A DNA stretch of 41,012 nt from Chloracidobacterium sp. UBA3360 (GCA_002360555.1 DEQS01000087.1:1-41012); one strand, 5' to 3'. Positions 24,563 through 33,904 are shown, counted from the first letter of the stretch. Notes: generated by a model not told the origin, from the letters alone. Made by a program: numbers and translations.

Positions 24563-24594
24563 AAAAAGGGTGTCTAAACAAAGACGCCCTTTTT
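24563..24594. terminator. Bidirectional rho-independent terminator
   Basis: AAAAAGGGTGTCT (24563-24575) pairs with AGACGCCCTTTTT (24582-24594) over 13 bp with one G-U pair, flanked by A and T tracts. It closes the mltG-to-tRNA-Arg run and the convergent C25 protease gene. Confidence 0.93.
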
Positions 24595-24612
24595 CTTCAA
24601 AACACCTACGGA

Positions 24613-27354
24613 CTATTCCCTGACTTTCAGCATCGGATCGCCAAATAGTATCCACGTTGTCATAACGTCCGAGTTCGCCGGAGTCTGAGCCTTAGCGTCG
24701 ATTACCAGATCCCCCATTCGTTTGATATTACCGATACCGATCTGTTGGAAAAATTGTCTGCCCATTAGCATCTGAACATCCGCCGTTGTCTTACCTGACG
24801 ATGCCCAAGCGACCGGGCCGCCACCAACCGGCGACAACACCAACTTCTCTGCAATCGAATCTTCAATAACCGGCCGGGGCTGAATGAAAAATCCATTCAA
24901 ACATGTAAGCATGGTAAATATGGCCGGTCCATTTGCGTTGGTCAATTGCGGTACAGACGCATTGCTTAGAAAATTCTGATCCCACAGACTCTGCGCACCA
25001 TGTCCCGAATAGTTAACGATATATTTACCACCAGGAACATTTATGGCGTTAACGAGATTGCTGAGTGCTTGTGGATTTGCGGTCATTTCATCAGGAGGTG
25101 GTAACCCGCGTGGAACGTATACCTTGGGAACAGCAACGGGCAACTGATTAGCCAGGTCTTCGCTCATCACACCAAACTGATAGCCATTCGGGACATCATA
25201 TGCGAAGAGAACACCGCGGTCCATCGATTGCATAGCCGGTGTTTCAAACGCAGTCGTTTTATTGAATATCGTTGTAATTTCTGAAGCAAACCTTACAGGT
25301 AAGCGTCCTATTGCCATATCGGCAAGCCCGTCACCGTTAAAATCGGCCATCAGGTCATCCGCCGGCACTTCATTATAGATAGTATTGATGATCTTCGTCG
25401 GGACGTAGTTGAAATTGCCGTACCCCTTGAAATTCTTTGGATCGTAGCTTGCGTCACCCATCAACAAGACATACTTTTTGCCCGTTACCTGGCTTGTCCA
25501 ATTTTGATGAACATGTTGCAGAAAGTTCCGAACGGCTTCGCCGCTCAGCACCCCATAGCTGTATTCATCATAAATATCAGCAACATCGACGACCTCAACA
25601 TTAAAACTTCCGCCGGCGACACTTCGACGATAATCAGCCCAAGTGTTAGAGGCATTCATAAAATCAGCTTGCGAATACGAAATTATTACCAAGTCAGCAT
25701 TTCTGACCGTGGACGATAGATTTGAAGGATTATTTACCGTTATCGCCGACGCTTGCAATAGACCCGAATCTTCGACCGCAAAGATAGGTTGTAGCCTCTG
25801 CCTCGTTGGCGGGTATTGAGCACTAAAAGAGCTTGGCCCGACTTGCTGAGTAGTAAAACCGATCAATTGAGTAGTCGATCCGTCCGTACCGATATTAAAT
25901 ATTCTGATATTTGCCGTCGAAAATCCCGAAAGCGTCGTTGACTTGGCCGGTGCTCCGGTGAATAAGAGTCTATTTGATTCTGCTAGATATGCTCGATTAT
26001 ATTGCAACCTTATCGAATCAAAATAGCTGATATCGCCGCCACCATTAAGTGACGTTAGTTGAAACGTATTATTCCCCTCAAAAAGAAGACTCGTCGGAAC
26101 AGTAAACTGCGCTGAATAATGCTCACGGGGAAATAATGCATTCGCAATACCGATTTCAGTACCGTTCAAAACTACCCGCACGGACGGTGTAACCGTCGCC
26201 GAATATCCTTGCATATCTAGGTTCACGGTAAATGTCGGCTGAGTGAAATCGACGCCTGACAGAGCCACCACAATATTTTTAGCGGAGTTTAGTACGGCGT
26301 TTCCCCAAAAATTCTCCGCGTCACCATTTAAGATCGAATTGTCGTACGTTACGCGTTCACGTTTTAACGTGTTTGCTACATAACTAGCAGAAACACCGAT
26401 TGGATCGACACGCTTAATACGCTGACTCGGAATACGTTTTCCAACATTATTCGTATCGACGATCAGGTAATAGACTGCCGTATCACTTTCCTGAGTCTCG
26501 ATCGCCTTGCCATAAAAATCCATGTAGACGCCACTGCCGTCGGTACCGATAATGACAGATTGCTCGATACCATCGCGATATAGCCGCCAGTTTGCCGTGT
26601 TTGCAGAGGTGAAAATATTAGAAACCGGATTTATGTCGGTGTTCAACCGAACGCGGTAAAAGCCATCTTTTTTAACCCCGATCTTAATCCCAGGAGTGTT
26701 GACCACCGCTCGATGGACATTTAGATTGACGGCATCGGTGACCGAACTAAGATTGCTTTTGGCTCTTTCCGTACCGATCAGGTCCGTAGGCAATGTGTTT
26801 TGCAGTTCGCCGTTCTGCCCTGTTGAGACCCTTATCAACTCAGCTTTCGAAATCCCGGCCTCGGCATCAAAATTTGCCGTATAGCGCGACGAAGCAACTG
26901 GAGATGAGAGTCTACTACCGTCTGGACAGATGGCCTGGATCATATAGGTCGTGCCTATCGTACCGCTCGGGTCAAAAAACTCGTATTTACCACCGTACAT
27001 TACCTCCGAGCCCAGCTTTGACATAGAACCGGTGACCAGGTTTTCGTTCGCTTGCTGTTCGCCTCGCCGACCGACACGATAGACTAGGAACCCCAAGTTT
27101 CCTGTTTCCGAAGCCATCTGCCAACGCACATAGGCCCCACCACCATCGGTGATGGCGTCAACAGTCTCAAATTGCGCAAATGTTCGTCTGAGGCCAGGCC
27201 TGGGTCTAAAAGTGGGCTCAAAATCCGGCTGATTTACCTGCTGGATCTCAAATTTGGCATCGGACCGAGGTTGGCGGATCTTCTGTCCAAAAGCCGGAAA
27301 TATAGCCGAAATTACTAGCGTTATCAGTAATAAAGCTGCTGAGGTCGTCTTCAT
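24613..27354 (-). CDS. Secreted C25 (gingipain-type) cysteine peptidase
   Basis: A 913-residue secreted protein. The ATG at 27354 is chosen over 27444 since it has CTGGAG 8 nt upstream and starts a signal peptide (MKTTSAALLLITLVISAIF). The N-terminal half is beta-rich, with a fibronectin-like stretch (AYVRWQMASETGNLGFLVYR) and adhesion-like domains. The C-terminal half is the caspase-like C25 domain: YVLLMGDASYDPKN, then DFNGDGLADMAIGRLPVRF, the catalytic His in NYSGHGAQSLW and the catalytic Cys in MLTCLNGFF. C25 members include gingipains and the type IX sortase PorU. No C-terminal sorting domain is apparent; the chain ends WILFGDPMLKV soon after the peptidase. Function is probably extracellular proteolysis or surface-protein processing. 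Confidence 0.85.
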   Translation of the reverse strand: MKTTSAALLLITLVISAIFPAFGQKIRQPRSDAKFEIQQVNQPDFEPTFRPRPGLRRTFAQFETVDAITDGGGAYVRWQMASETGNLGFLVYRVGRRGEQQANENLVTGSMSKLGSEVMYGGKYEFFDPSGTIGTTYMIQAICPDGSRLSSPVASSRYTANFDAEAGISKAELIRVSTGQNGELQNTLPTDLIGTERAKSNLSSVTDAVNLNVHRAVVNTPGIKIGVKKDGFYRVRLNTDINPVSNIFTSANTANWRLYRDGIEQSVIIGTDGSGVYMDFYGKAIETQESDTAVYYLIVDTNNVGKRIPSQRIKRVDPIGVSASYVANTLKRERVTYDNSILNGDAENFWGNAVLNSAKNIVVALSGVDFTQPTFTVNLDMQGYSATVTPSVRVVLNGTEIGIANALFPREHYSAQFTVPTSLLFEGNNTFQLTSLNGGGDISYFDSIRLQYNRAYLAESNRLLFTGAPAKSTTLSGFSTANIRIFNIGTDGSTTQLIGFTTQQVGPSSFSAQYPPTRQRLQPIFAVEDSGLLQASAITVNNPSNLSSTVRNADLVIISYSQADFMNASNTWADYRRSVAGGSFNVEVVDVADIYDEYSYGVLSGEAVRNFLQHVHQNWTSQVTGKKYVLLMGDASYDPKNFKGYGNFNYVPTKIINTIYNEVPADDLMADFNGDGLADMAIGRLPVRFASEITTIFNKTTAFETPAMQSMDRGVLFAYDVPNGYQFGVMSEDLANQLPVAVPKVYVPRGLPPPDEMTANPQALSNLVNAINVPGGKYIVNYSGHGAQSLWDQNFLSNASVPQLTNANGPAIFTMLTCLNGFFIQPRPVIEDSIAEKLVLSPVGGGPVAWASSGKTTADVQMLMGRQFFQQIGIGNIKRMGDLVIDAKAQTPANSDVMTTWILFGDPMLKVRE

Positions 27355-27433
27355 TCGATTCTCCAGTTCAAGGCCGGAAGGGGGTCGGCACACCAATAAC
27401 CAATTTAACACTCGAAGTCTAACACCGTTAACC

Positions 27434-27453
27434 CTATTTTTCAAGAAAAATAG
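27434..27453 (-). terminator. Weak hairpin after aconitase
   Basis: CTATTTTT (27434-27441), CAAG loop, AAAAATAG (27446-27453) form a perfect but A-T-rich 8-bp hairpin 88 nt after the acnA stop. It has no distinct U-tract beyond the stem, so termination is only possible. The rest of the 27355-27540 gap shows no gene. Confidence 0.35.
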
Positions 27454-27540
27454 ACGCCAAAAGCCGTGTCTATTAACGCGGGAGTAGAGTGATTGCCCGC
27501 AAATAATACATGTCGAGAACTACGAGTTTTATTCCGAGAT

Positions 27541-30414
27541 TTACCCAGCGATCAATTGACGAAGAACGAAGGGTAGAATTCCGCCGTTTTTGTAATATTC
27601 GATCTCGATCGGAGTATCGATCCGCAATGTTAATTGGATGTCGCGAGTCTCGCCCGCGTTGTTCTTGACCCGCAAAGTTACATCTTGCAGAGGCCGGACA
27701 GCGACATTTTCGAGACCGACCAGGTCGTACGTTTCTGTGCCGTCAAGCCCAAGCGAGACCGCACTTTGTCCGTCTTTGAACTGCAGCGGCAAAACGCCCA
27801 TGCCAACGAGGTTTGAGCGATGAATACGCTCGAAAGACTCAACGATAACGGCCTTGACGCCCATTAATGCCGTGCCCTTTGCCGCCCAGTCACGCGAGCT
27901 GCCGGTACCGTATTCTTTACCGGCAAAGATCACAAGCGGCACTTTTTCGATGTCGTATTGCATTGCGGCATCGTAGATAGTCATCTCGTCGCCGTCGGGC
28001 TGATGTTTCGTATAGCCACCCTCGGTCGGGGTGACCATTGTGTTTTTGATGCGGACATTGGCAAAAGTCCCACGCAGCATCACGCGATCATTACCGCGAC
28101 GCGACCCGTATGAGTTGAAATCCGCGGGGCTAACGCCAAGCTCTTGCAAATACTTACCGGCTGGTGAGTTAGCCTTGATAGCTCCCGCAGGCGAGATATG
28201 GTCGGTCGTCACCGAATCGCCGAAAACTGCGAGGGCCCTTGCACCGCGTATATCGCTAAAGCTGCCGGTTTCCATCGAAAAGTTCTCAAAGAACGGCGGT
28301 TCCTGAATATACGTCGAATCGGCGTCCCACTCATAGATGGTACCGGTGCTAGATTCAATGTCATTCCAAAGCGGATTTTGCTCGGCGAACTGTGAATAGA
28401 GCCGTTTGTAGGTTTCCGGATCAAATGCCGCAGCAAGAACTTCACGAACCTCGTCCAGCGAAGCCCAGATGTCTTTGAGATATACGTCATTACCGTCGCG
28501 ATCCTGGCCGATCGGGTGCAGATAAACGTCCCTAACAACCGTTCCGGCAAGCGCAAATGCAACGACCAGCGGCGGCGACATGAGGAAATTTGCCTTGATA
28601 TTTTGGTGTACGCGAGCCTCGAAATTACGATTACCAGAAAGTACAGATGCTGCTACAATGTCGTGTTCGACAACCTCTTCTTCGATCGCCGGATCGAGCG
28701 GACCGGAGTTCCCGATACACGTCGTGCAGCCATAGCCGACCAACTCGAATCCAACTGCATCTAGATGCTCCTGCAAGCCAGTTTTGTTCAGGTATTCCGT
28801 AACTACTCGAGAGCCGGGAGCTAGCGATGTCTTAACGTATGGCGGAACTTTCATTCCAAGAGCATTAGCCTTTTTGGCTACGATACCCGCGGCGATCATC
28901 ACTGCCGGATTTGATGTGTTTGTGCACGAAGTGATCGCAGCGATCAGCACGTCTCCGTTACCGATTGCAGTGTTAATGACCGGGCTATCTTCGTCCGAAA
29001 ATTCAACGCGGCTCGGCGTTGGACGATTGTTCATCATCTCGACCTCGGTCGTAACATTGGTATTATCAGGGGAAACCGTGCCGTGGATCGATTCCGGTGC
29101 TGATTTCTGACTCTGCTCGCCGCCACCCTCGACGATGACCTCATGGCTTTCACCCATCGCGACGGGAAAGCGTTTTTCAAGATCGGCGAGTTCCTTACCG
29201 TAACCTCCGTCCGCTGCAGATTTTGTAAACAACTCAATAAAGCGGTCGTCGAGTTGTGAAAGCTCGATGCGATCCTGCGGCCGTTTTGGCCCTGCAACAG
29301 CCGGGCCAACGGTCGAAAGATCGAGGTCGATGACAGTCGTGTAATCAACTTCGCCTTCTTGCGGAATGCCAAACATCCCTTGAGCCTTGTAGTAATTACG
29401 GATCGTGTCGATCTGCTCAGCCGAACGGCCGGTATTCGCAAAATAATCGAGCGTTTTCTCGTCCGTTCCGAAAAAGCCCATCGTCGCACCATATTCCGGG
29501 GCCATGTTGGCAATGGTCGCACGGTCAGTAGCATTGAGAGCCGCAGCCCCCTCGCCGAAAAATTCAACAAACTTTCCAACCACGTTAGCTTTCCGAAGCA
29601 TTTCCGTAATTCTGAGGACCAGGTCGGTAGCTGTCGCCCCTTGCGGCAATTCGTCCGTGAGATTGACGCCTACGACGTCAGGCGTGAGAAAATACACCGG
29701 TTGGCCAAGCATTCCAGCCTCTGCCTCGATCCCGCCAACACCCCAGCCAACGATGCCGACACCATTGATCATCGTCGTGTGCGAATCGGTACCGACCAAA
29801 GAATCTGGGAAATAAACTCCCTCACGTTCGAACACCCCTTTTGCAAGATACTCAAGATTTACCTGGTGGACGATGCCGATACCCGGAGGCACGACGCTAA
29901 AGCCGTTGAACGCCTGAGTTCCCCACTTCAAAAAGCGATACCGCTGGGCGTTTCGCTTAAACTCCATCTCCATGTTCTTTTCGTACGCCGTATCGCTGCC
30001 GGCATAATCAACTTGGACGGAGTGGTCGATGACGAGGTCAACGGGTACAAGCGGTTCAATCACTGCCGGATCTTTGCCCATTCGCTGCACCGCCGAACGC
30101 ATCGCAGCCAAATCAACCAGCAGAGGCACGCCCGTAAAATCTTGCAGCACAACGCGTGCGACGACAAACGGTATCTCGTTCGTCCGCTCATCGCTAGCTC
30201 CCCAAGCGGCAAGCTCACGGATATGCGATTCGGCGACCTTTTTACCACCGTCATAATTCCGCAGCACGCTTTCCAAAACAATGCGCACCGAAATAGGTAG
30301 CCGCGAGATCTTACCCAGTCCCGCTACTTCCAAAGCCGGTAGCGAATAAAAAGTCCCAGTCCCACCATTGCCGGTGGTAAATGTTTGCCGTGAATCAAAA
30401 AGTGTGTGTGTCAT
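27541..30414 (-). CDS. acnA: Aconitate hydratase A
   Basis: A 957-residue [4Fe-4S] enzyme of the TCA cycle that converts citrate to isocitrate. Cluster-ligand cysteines lie in AITSCTNTSNP near 488 and in GYGCTTCIGNSGPL near 554-567. DSHTTMINGVGIVGWGVGGIEAEA is visible near 212, and the swivel domain follows from about 725 (GDSVTTDHISPAGAI, GSRRGNDRVMLRGTFANVRI). It is somewhat longer than typical AcnA (about 890-900), partly from a polar insert near 430-470 (GGGEQSQKSAPES onward). A TATAAT on the minus strand (30447-30452) could be its -10, with no clear -35. Its gene is monocistronic as far as the window shows. Confidence 0.97.
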   Translation of the reverse strand: MTHTLFDSRQTFTTGNGGTGTFYSLPALEVAGLGKISRLPISVRIVLESVLRNYDGGKKVAESHIRELAAWGASDERTNEIPFVVARVVLQDFTGVPLLVDLAAMRSAVQRMGKDPAVIEPLVPVDLVIDHSVQVDYAGSDTAYEKNMEMEFKRNAQRYRFLKWGTQAFNGFSVVPPGIGIVHQVNLEYLAKGVFEREGVYFPDSLVGTDSHTTMINGVGIVGWGVGGIEAEAGMLGQPVYFLTPDVVGVNLTDELPQGATATDLVLRITEMLRKANVVGKFVEFFGEGAAALNATDRATIANMAPEYGATMGFFGTDEKTLDYFANTGRSAEQIDTIRNYYKAQGMFGIPQEGEVDYTTVIDLDLSTVGPAVAGPKRPQDRIELSQLDDRFIELFTKSAADGGYGKELADLEKRFPVAMGESHEVIVEGGGEQSQKSAPESIHGTVSPDNTNVTTEVEMMNNRPTPSRVEFSDEDSPVINTAIGNGDVLIAAITSCTNTSNPAVMIAAGIVAKKANALGMKVPPYVKTSLAPGSRVVTEYLNKTGLQEHLDAVGFELVGYGCTTCIGNSGPLDPAIEEEVVEHDIVAASVLSGNRNFEARVHQNIKANFLMSPPLVVAFALAGTVVRDVYLHPIGQDRDGNDVYLKDIWASLDEVREVLAAAFDPETYKRLYSQFAEQNPLWNDIESSTGTIYEWDADSTYIQEPPFFENFSMETGSFSDIRGARALAVFGDSVTTDHISPAGAIKANSPAGKYLQELGVSPADFNSYGSRRGNDRVMLRGTFANVRIKNTMVTPTEGGYTKHQPDGDEMTIYDAAMQYDIEKVPLVIFAGKEYGTGSSRDWAAKGTALMGVKAVIVESFERIHRSNLVGMGVLPLQFKDGQSAVSLGLDGTETYDLVGLENVAVRPLQDVTLRVKNNAGETRDIQLTLRIDTPIEIEYYKNGGILPFVLRQLIAG

Positions 30415-30496
30415 AGTAATTTACTCGGTGAGGTGTCCAAACTACTATTATAAAAGGGTTTTGGCAGAAATGCGAGTGCTGAACGACTCTCTCACC

Positions 30497-30525
30497 TTGC
30501 GCATTAGATCGCTGACTTTTATACT
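30497..30525 (+). promoter_or_regulatory. Promoter of tRNA-Glu
   Basis: TTGCGC (30497-30502), a 17-nt spacer, TATACT (30520-30525). The mature tRNA starts at 30541, about 9 nt after the predicted transcription start. Confidence 0.7.
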
Positions 30526-30540
30526 CTTTATTCGCTAACC

Positions 30541-30615
30541 GGCGCGTTCGTCTATCGGTTAGGACGCTAGGTTCTCAACCTGGAAAGAGGGGTTCAACTC
30601 CCCTACGCGCTACCA
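30541..30615 (+). tRNA. tRNA-Glu(CTC)
   Basis: A complete 75-nt cloverleaf. Acceptor arms GGCGCGT (30541-30547) and ACGCGCT (30605-30611) pair with a G1-U72 wobble. The anticodon stem CTAGG/CCTGG encloses TTCTCAA, giving CTC (glutamate). The T-stem GGGG/CCCC is clear and CCA is encoded (30613-30615). Confidence 0.94.
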
Positions 30616-30625
30616 ATAAATACCA

Positions 30626-30662
30626 TAAGGGCGTAGCCACCAAGTCGGAGGGTACGCCCTTA
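30626..30662. terminator. Terminator-like hairpin after tRNA-Glu
   Basis: TAAGGGCGTA (30626-30635) and TACGCCCTTA (30653-30662) are perfect 10-bp inverted arms with a 17-nt loop. There is no long U-tract, but the position between the tRNA and the convergent gene end at 30691 fits a shared terminator. Confidence 0.6.
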
Positions 30663-30690
30663 CTCACGTGCGGGCTTCTGCATTCGGATG

Positions 30691-32127
30691 TCACGGCGAG
30701 AGGTTGTCAGCGGTGTCCGAATCGGTGATGAGGATCTTTGGCTGGCCTTTGAGCAGCTCGATAGACGATCGGCCATTGTGTTGGCAGCGGTCGATCGTCG
30801 CTGAGATATTTCTGCCATCAGCTTTATGTTCAAACGTGAGAACGCAGTCCTTGATATCGATCTTGGCTTTACCGGTCAATCCGTCCTCCGCGGCACCTAA
30901 AAGCGAATACGCTCCGGTAAAACTATTGATAGTAAGCCGGCGGCGTGGGCTCACGTCATCTTGCAGAGTGATATCAAATTCTCGCACTATAACTGTCGCG
31001 ACGGCTCCCCAGCTACCGGCTTGCAATCCGTTGATCGTCCGCGTCGTAACATAATTGCCGCTTGCAGCATCGGATGGCTTGATCATGATCTGCTGAAACG
31101 AACCACCGGACATTGTCACAACACCCGACGAACTGAGCGTCATCGGTACAGGTTGAGTAATACCCGCAAGCCCAGTCACCTCGACACGCATTTCCGTCTT
31201 TTCGCCACGCATAAGACTGGTCTTTGGAGCGGACAATCCGACCCCAATATTCCGAAACGGCGCCGAAAATTTACGTCCGGCCTCGTTAAGACTGATCGTG
31301 CCGGGACCTACCAAATTCTGAGGATTTGCGACGATCGATCTACGCGGCGATTCGGCGATGACATCTACCATAAGATTGCTGAGCGTCATCGACACGCTGA
31401 CACTCGTATTCGAGCTGTCGCCGTCAAAAGTCCCTTTGATCTCGATCGGCCGGCCCGTCTGTCCCAGCGACGGTATTTCAAACTCCGGCTTTTGTTCGGA
31501 CCCGCCCAACGTGTCGTAGTCCGCGAAAGATACAAACGACATACCTGGTGTCTTTTTGACCGGCATTTTTGGCGTCGGTTCCGGCTTTGTCTGCGCAGTC
31601 TCTACCAGATCGACCGGTATCAATACCCTGCCGAGTTCTTTGATTCCCGAATCGTCCGTCGCCAATTTGACCGGTTCGGATGCTGTAAATTCGACGCGCA
31701 GCGTATTACCTTGCTTTAACTCGGTCTTGACCGACGACGTTTGACCGGCCGACAGCGGCACACTTAAAGCGACCGGGTCCAAAGTGCCGCCGCTTGCCTT
31801 GGTCAGCATCAAACGCAAACGCCGCTTTCTTAGCGCCGCGAGATTCGCCTCCTGCTCTTCTTTCGTCGCCCCTTTTGGTTCTGTAATAAGCGTGCCCGAG
31901 ATCTTGTCACCTGTGCGGATGTCATCGGGGAGTTTGACCGTAACGCGGCCTTCCTCGTTCTCAACTACGACAGTGCGAAGACCGTCAGATGTTTGCGTTA
32001 AAGATAATGTCTGCAGCCGCGCGGCATCAGAGATGGTGTAACCGGCCGAAAAAACAAGTATTGATAAACCCGCGACAGCTATCGCCGCGACGCGAAACAA
32101 ATTTAGTTTGCTGGCAACACCGAACAT
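30691..32127 (-). CDS. Exported hypothetical protein with beta domains
   Basis: A 478-residue protein of unknown function. An N-terminal hydrophobic segment (about 11-31) is a signal peptide or anchor. The mature region is mainly predicted beta: an Ig-like portion (RTVVVENEEGRVTVKLPDD), a charged helical stretch (EQEANLAALRKRRLRLML), a Pro/Lys-rich linker near 185-195, and later domains with Ser/Thr-rich strands (TSVSVSMTLSNLMVDVIAES). Two cysteines near the C-terminus (DCVLTFEH, DRCQHNG) could form a disulfide. Nothing catalytic is seen. It may be a surface or adhesion protein. A GC-rich palindrome lies just upstream at about 32145-32163. Confidence 0.75.
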   Translation of the reverse strand: MFGVASKLNLFRVAAIAVAGLSILVFSAGYTISDAARLQTLSLTQTSDGLRTVVVENEEGRVTVKLPDDIRTGDKISGTLITEPKGATKEEQEANLAALRKRRLRLMLTKASGGTLDPVALSVPLSAGQTSSVKTELKQGNTLRVEFTASEPVKLATDDSGIKELGRVLIPVDLVETAQTKPEPTPKMPVKKTPGMSFVSFADYDTLGGSEQKPEFEIPSLGQTGRPIEIKGTFDGDSSNTSVSVSMTLSNLMVDVIAESPRRSIVANPQNLVGPGTISLNEAGRKFSAPFRNIGVGLSAPKTSLMRGEKTEMRVEVTGLAGITQPVPMTLSSSGVVTMSGGSFQQIMIKPSDAASGNYVTTRTINGLQAGSWGAVATVIVREFDITLQDDVSPRRRLTINSFTGAYSLLGAAEDGLTGKAKIDIKDCVLTFEHKADGRNISATIDRCQHNGRSSIELLKGQPKILITDSDTADNLSP

Positions 32128-32236
32128 AGATCGTCCATCATTTACCCCGGCCGCCCGGCCCGGGAGATGTTTGACATTTGCCCCGAATTATAGTCTGTTT
32201 GATATCTAAAAACAATGTATTTTGGAGGTGCACATT

Positions 32237-32551
32237 ATGATCGTCACGACAGGATTTGATATTCAGGACAGGCAGATCGGACAGTATTTGGGCGTCGTAC
32301 GCGGGATCGTTGTTCGTGCGACCGGACTCGGACGAGGTATTGTCGGAGGGTTTAAATCACTCGCTGGCGGCAACATCGAAGAATGGTCAGTCGTTTGCGA
32401 AGAAGCCCGTAAAGAAGCATTTAATCGGCTCGTCCAACACGCTCACGAGATCGGTGCCGACGCTATCATCGGTATGCGTTACGATGCGACCGAGTTTTCA
32501 CAGGGAGCGACCGAGGTATTGGCTTATGGAACGGCGGTGAAACTGAGATAA
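32237..32551 (+). CDS. YbjQ/UPF0145 family protein
   Basis: A 104-residue protein from ATG 32237, which has GGAGG 8 nt upstream; an in-frame TTG at 32222 overlaps that site and is rejected. Family features are the start MIVTTGFDIQDRQIGQYLGV, GIVVRATGLGRGI, and EIGADAIIGMRYDATEF. YbjQ proteins form pentameric rings of unknown function, sometimes linked to stress or metal response. A zinc-ribbon gene follows after 2 nt, so the two are probably co-transcribed. Confidence 0.93.
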   Translation: MIVTTGFDIQDRQIGQYLGVVRGIVVRATGLGRGIVGGFKSLAGGNIEEWSVVCEEARKEAFNRLVQHAHEIGADAIIGMRYDATEFSQGATEVLAYGTAVKLR

Positions 32552-32553
32552 AT

Positions 32554-32817
32554 ATGGAAGACAAGATAAGATGCCAGAGCTGCGGGATGCCGCTCTCAGA
32601 CGAGTTTGACAATTATGGTACCGAGGCAGATGGGTCTCCGGTTTCGGAATACTGCATGTTCTGTTACGCAGACGGCGGATTTACCAACCCGACGCAGACC
32701 GTAGATGAAATGGTGCAAAGCTCGATAGATTTTATGAGCAAAGAATTTAAGATGCCGGTCGAACAGGCCACGCAGATCTCAAACGATGTCATCCGTAAGC
32801 TCAAACGCTGGAACTGA
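32554..32817 (+). CDS. Small zinc-ribbon protein
   Basis: An 87-residue protein with a zinc-ribbon domain of the type CxxCGMPLSDEFDNYGTEADG, then YCMFCYADGGFTNP, so the ligands are probably CQSC and CMFC. This matches the putative zinc ribbon family PF12674. The C-terminal half is helical (TVDEMVQSSIDFMSKEFKMP) and carries no further motif. The role is unknown, perhaps regulatory. It lies 2 nt after the YbjQ-family gene and its stop is adjacent to the convergent CrtC-like gene. Confidence 0.85.
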   Translation: MEDKIRCQSCGMPLSDEFDNYGTEADGSPVSEYCMFCYADGGFTNPTQTVDEMVQSSIDFMSKEFKMPVEQATQISNDVIRKLKRWN

Positions 32818-32818
32818 C

Positions 32819-33904
32819 CTAAAACACCGGGGCCTTTCCGTTACGCCCGATCCGTAGGTCGGTGATCCATCGTGACAGACGGTTGCTCATCCGGCGCGGG
32901 TCGACAAACTCGACGATCCCGATGGTCTTTCGCGGTTTACCGTCACGCAAACCAAGAGTGATCTCACTAAGCATCTTGACCTCAGAAAACCCTGACCGGA
33001 TCGTCGCCGTCGGTTTGATACGCAGCTTTATCTGGTCGTCTGACAAATACGAGATGCGACGAGGAACATTGAGTCCCCATCGGTCACGTTTGAAATCACC
33101 TACCTCACATGCCGCATCCCGCTCGTGAATATTGCCGTCGCGGATAAGAAAAAACTTGCCCGCCGCCGCACGATCCTGAACACCGCCGTGGCGTTCGAAA
33201 ACAACTGTTGAATCGACAAAATGCGCCCGGCCCCACATCCGCGATGCTAGTTCCCGGTAATGGACGTTCGCGCTTGAAATTTGGTCGTGATAACCTGTGC
33301 CGCGAAACTGCACCGTCCGCCGCACCTTGCCTCGGCGACCAATAAGCATTATCTTGCCGCTGACATCGGCACGCGGTGCGACGAGGTTCCAGATTCCTGG
33401 CGCACGTTTCGCCTCGGGCGGCATTAGGTCGGATTCGATCAGCAGCCATTCCATCTCGGCACGTATTCGTCGCCCTCCTGCCGTTCTGACATCAACGGTG
33501 ACAAAAAATCCGCTGCCATATTCAGCTGTATCGACACGAAACGACGAACCCCCAACGACGCAGCCATTATCTGGCCCTGAGTGAAAATCACCGTCGACAT
33601 ATTCATTGATCGAATTGAATACCGGCCGTCCATCAACCGAATAGACAAACGAAACCGCCGGAAACCGGTGCTTGCCGGAGTGGATGACGTTTGCAGGAAC
33701 ATTTGTGTTTGAGTGAAATCGAGGAGAAAGGACGTAATTGTCGTAAAAGGCTATCACCACGGCTTCGCGGCCGTCGTCCGAAAGTGCGTCAAAATGCCAG
33801 CTCTCAAAAGCATTCGGACCAGCAAGATTGTGCCACGTGTCGTTCGAGAGGCTCGAACACACCGAAATTTGCGACGCAGATGGCTGTGTGGTTTCGTCCG
33901 GCAT
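32819..33904 (-). CDS. CrtC/AttH-like protein (carotenoid hydratase fold)
   Basis: A 361-residue protein that resembles hydroxyneurosporene synthase (CrtC) and AttH domains, two-lipocalin-like beta barrels. The N-terminal WHNLAGPNAFESWHFDAL is characteristic, followed by GREAVVIAFYDNYVLSPRF, and the mid-region GTGYHDQISSANVHYREL, where CrtC proteins have a GY-D-N-type site. CrtC hydrates carotenoids, but no carotenoid gene is nearby, so the substrate is open. The ATG at 33904 is chosen; a TTG at 33913 is the only alternative. No signal peptide is seen. It ends 1 nt after the convergent zinc-ribbon gene. Confidence 0.75.
   Translation of the reverse strand: MPDETTQPSASQISVCSSLSNDTWHNLAGPNAFESWHFDALSDDGREAVVIAFYDNYVLSPRFHSNTNVPANVIHSGKHRFPAVSFVYSVDGRPVFNSINEYVDGDFHSGPDNGCVVGGSSFRVDTAEYGSGFFVTVDVRTAGGRRIRAEMEWLLIESDLMPPEAKRAPGIWNLVAPRADVSGKIMLIGRRGKVRRTVQFRGTGYHDQISSANVHYRELASRMWGRAHFVDSTVVFERHGGVQDRAAAGKFFLIRDGNIHERDAACEVGDFKRDRWGLNVPRRISYLSDDQIKLRIKPTATIRSGFSEVKMLSEITLGLRDGKPRKTIGIVEFVDPRRMSNRLSRWITDLRIGRNGKAPVF

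Noticed and set aside
29359..30300. Open frame of 313 codons on the plus strand within acnA
   Set aside because: It is antisense to conserved aconitase sequence and shows no protein-family features or ribosome-binding site.
32145..32163. GC-rich palindrome as a terminator
   Set aside because: The stretch GGCCGCCCGGCC has no U-tract, and it lies upstream of both flanking genes (divergent), where a terminator is not expected.
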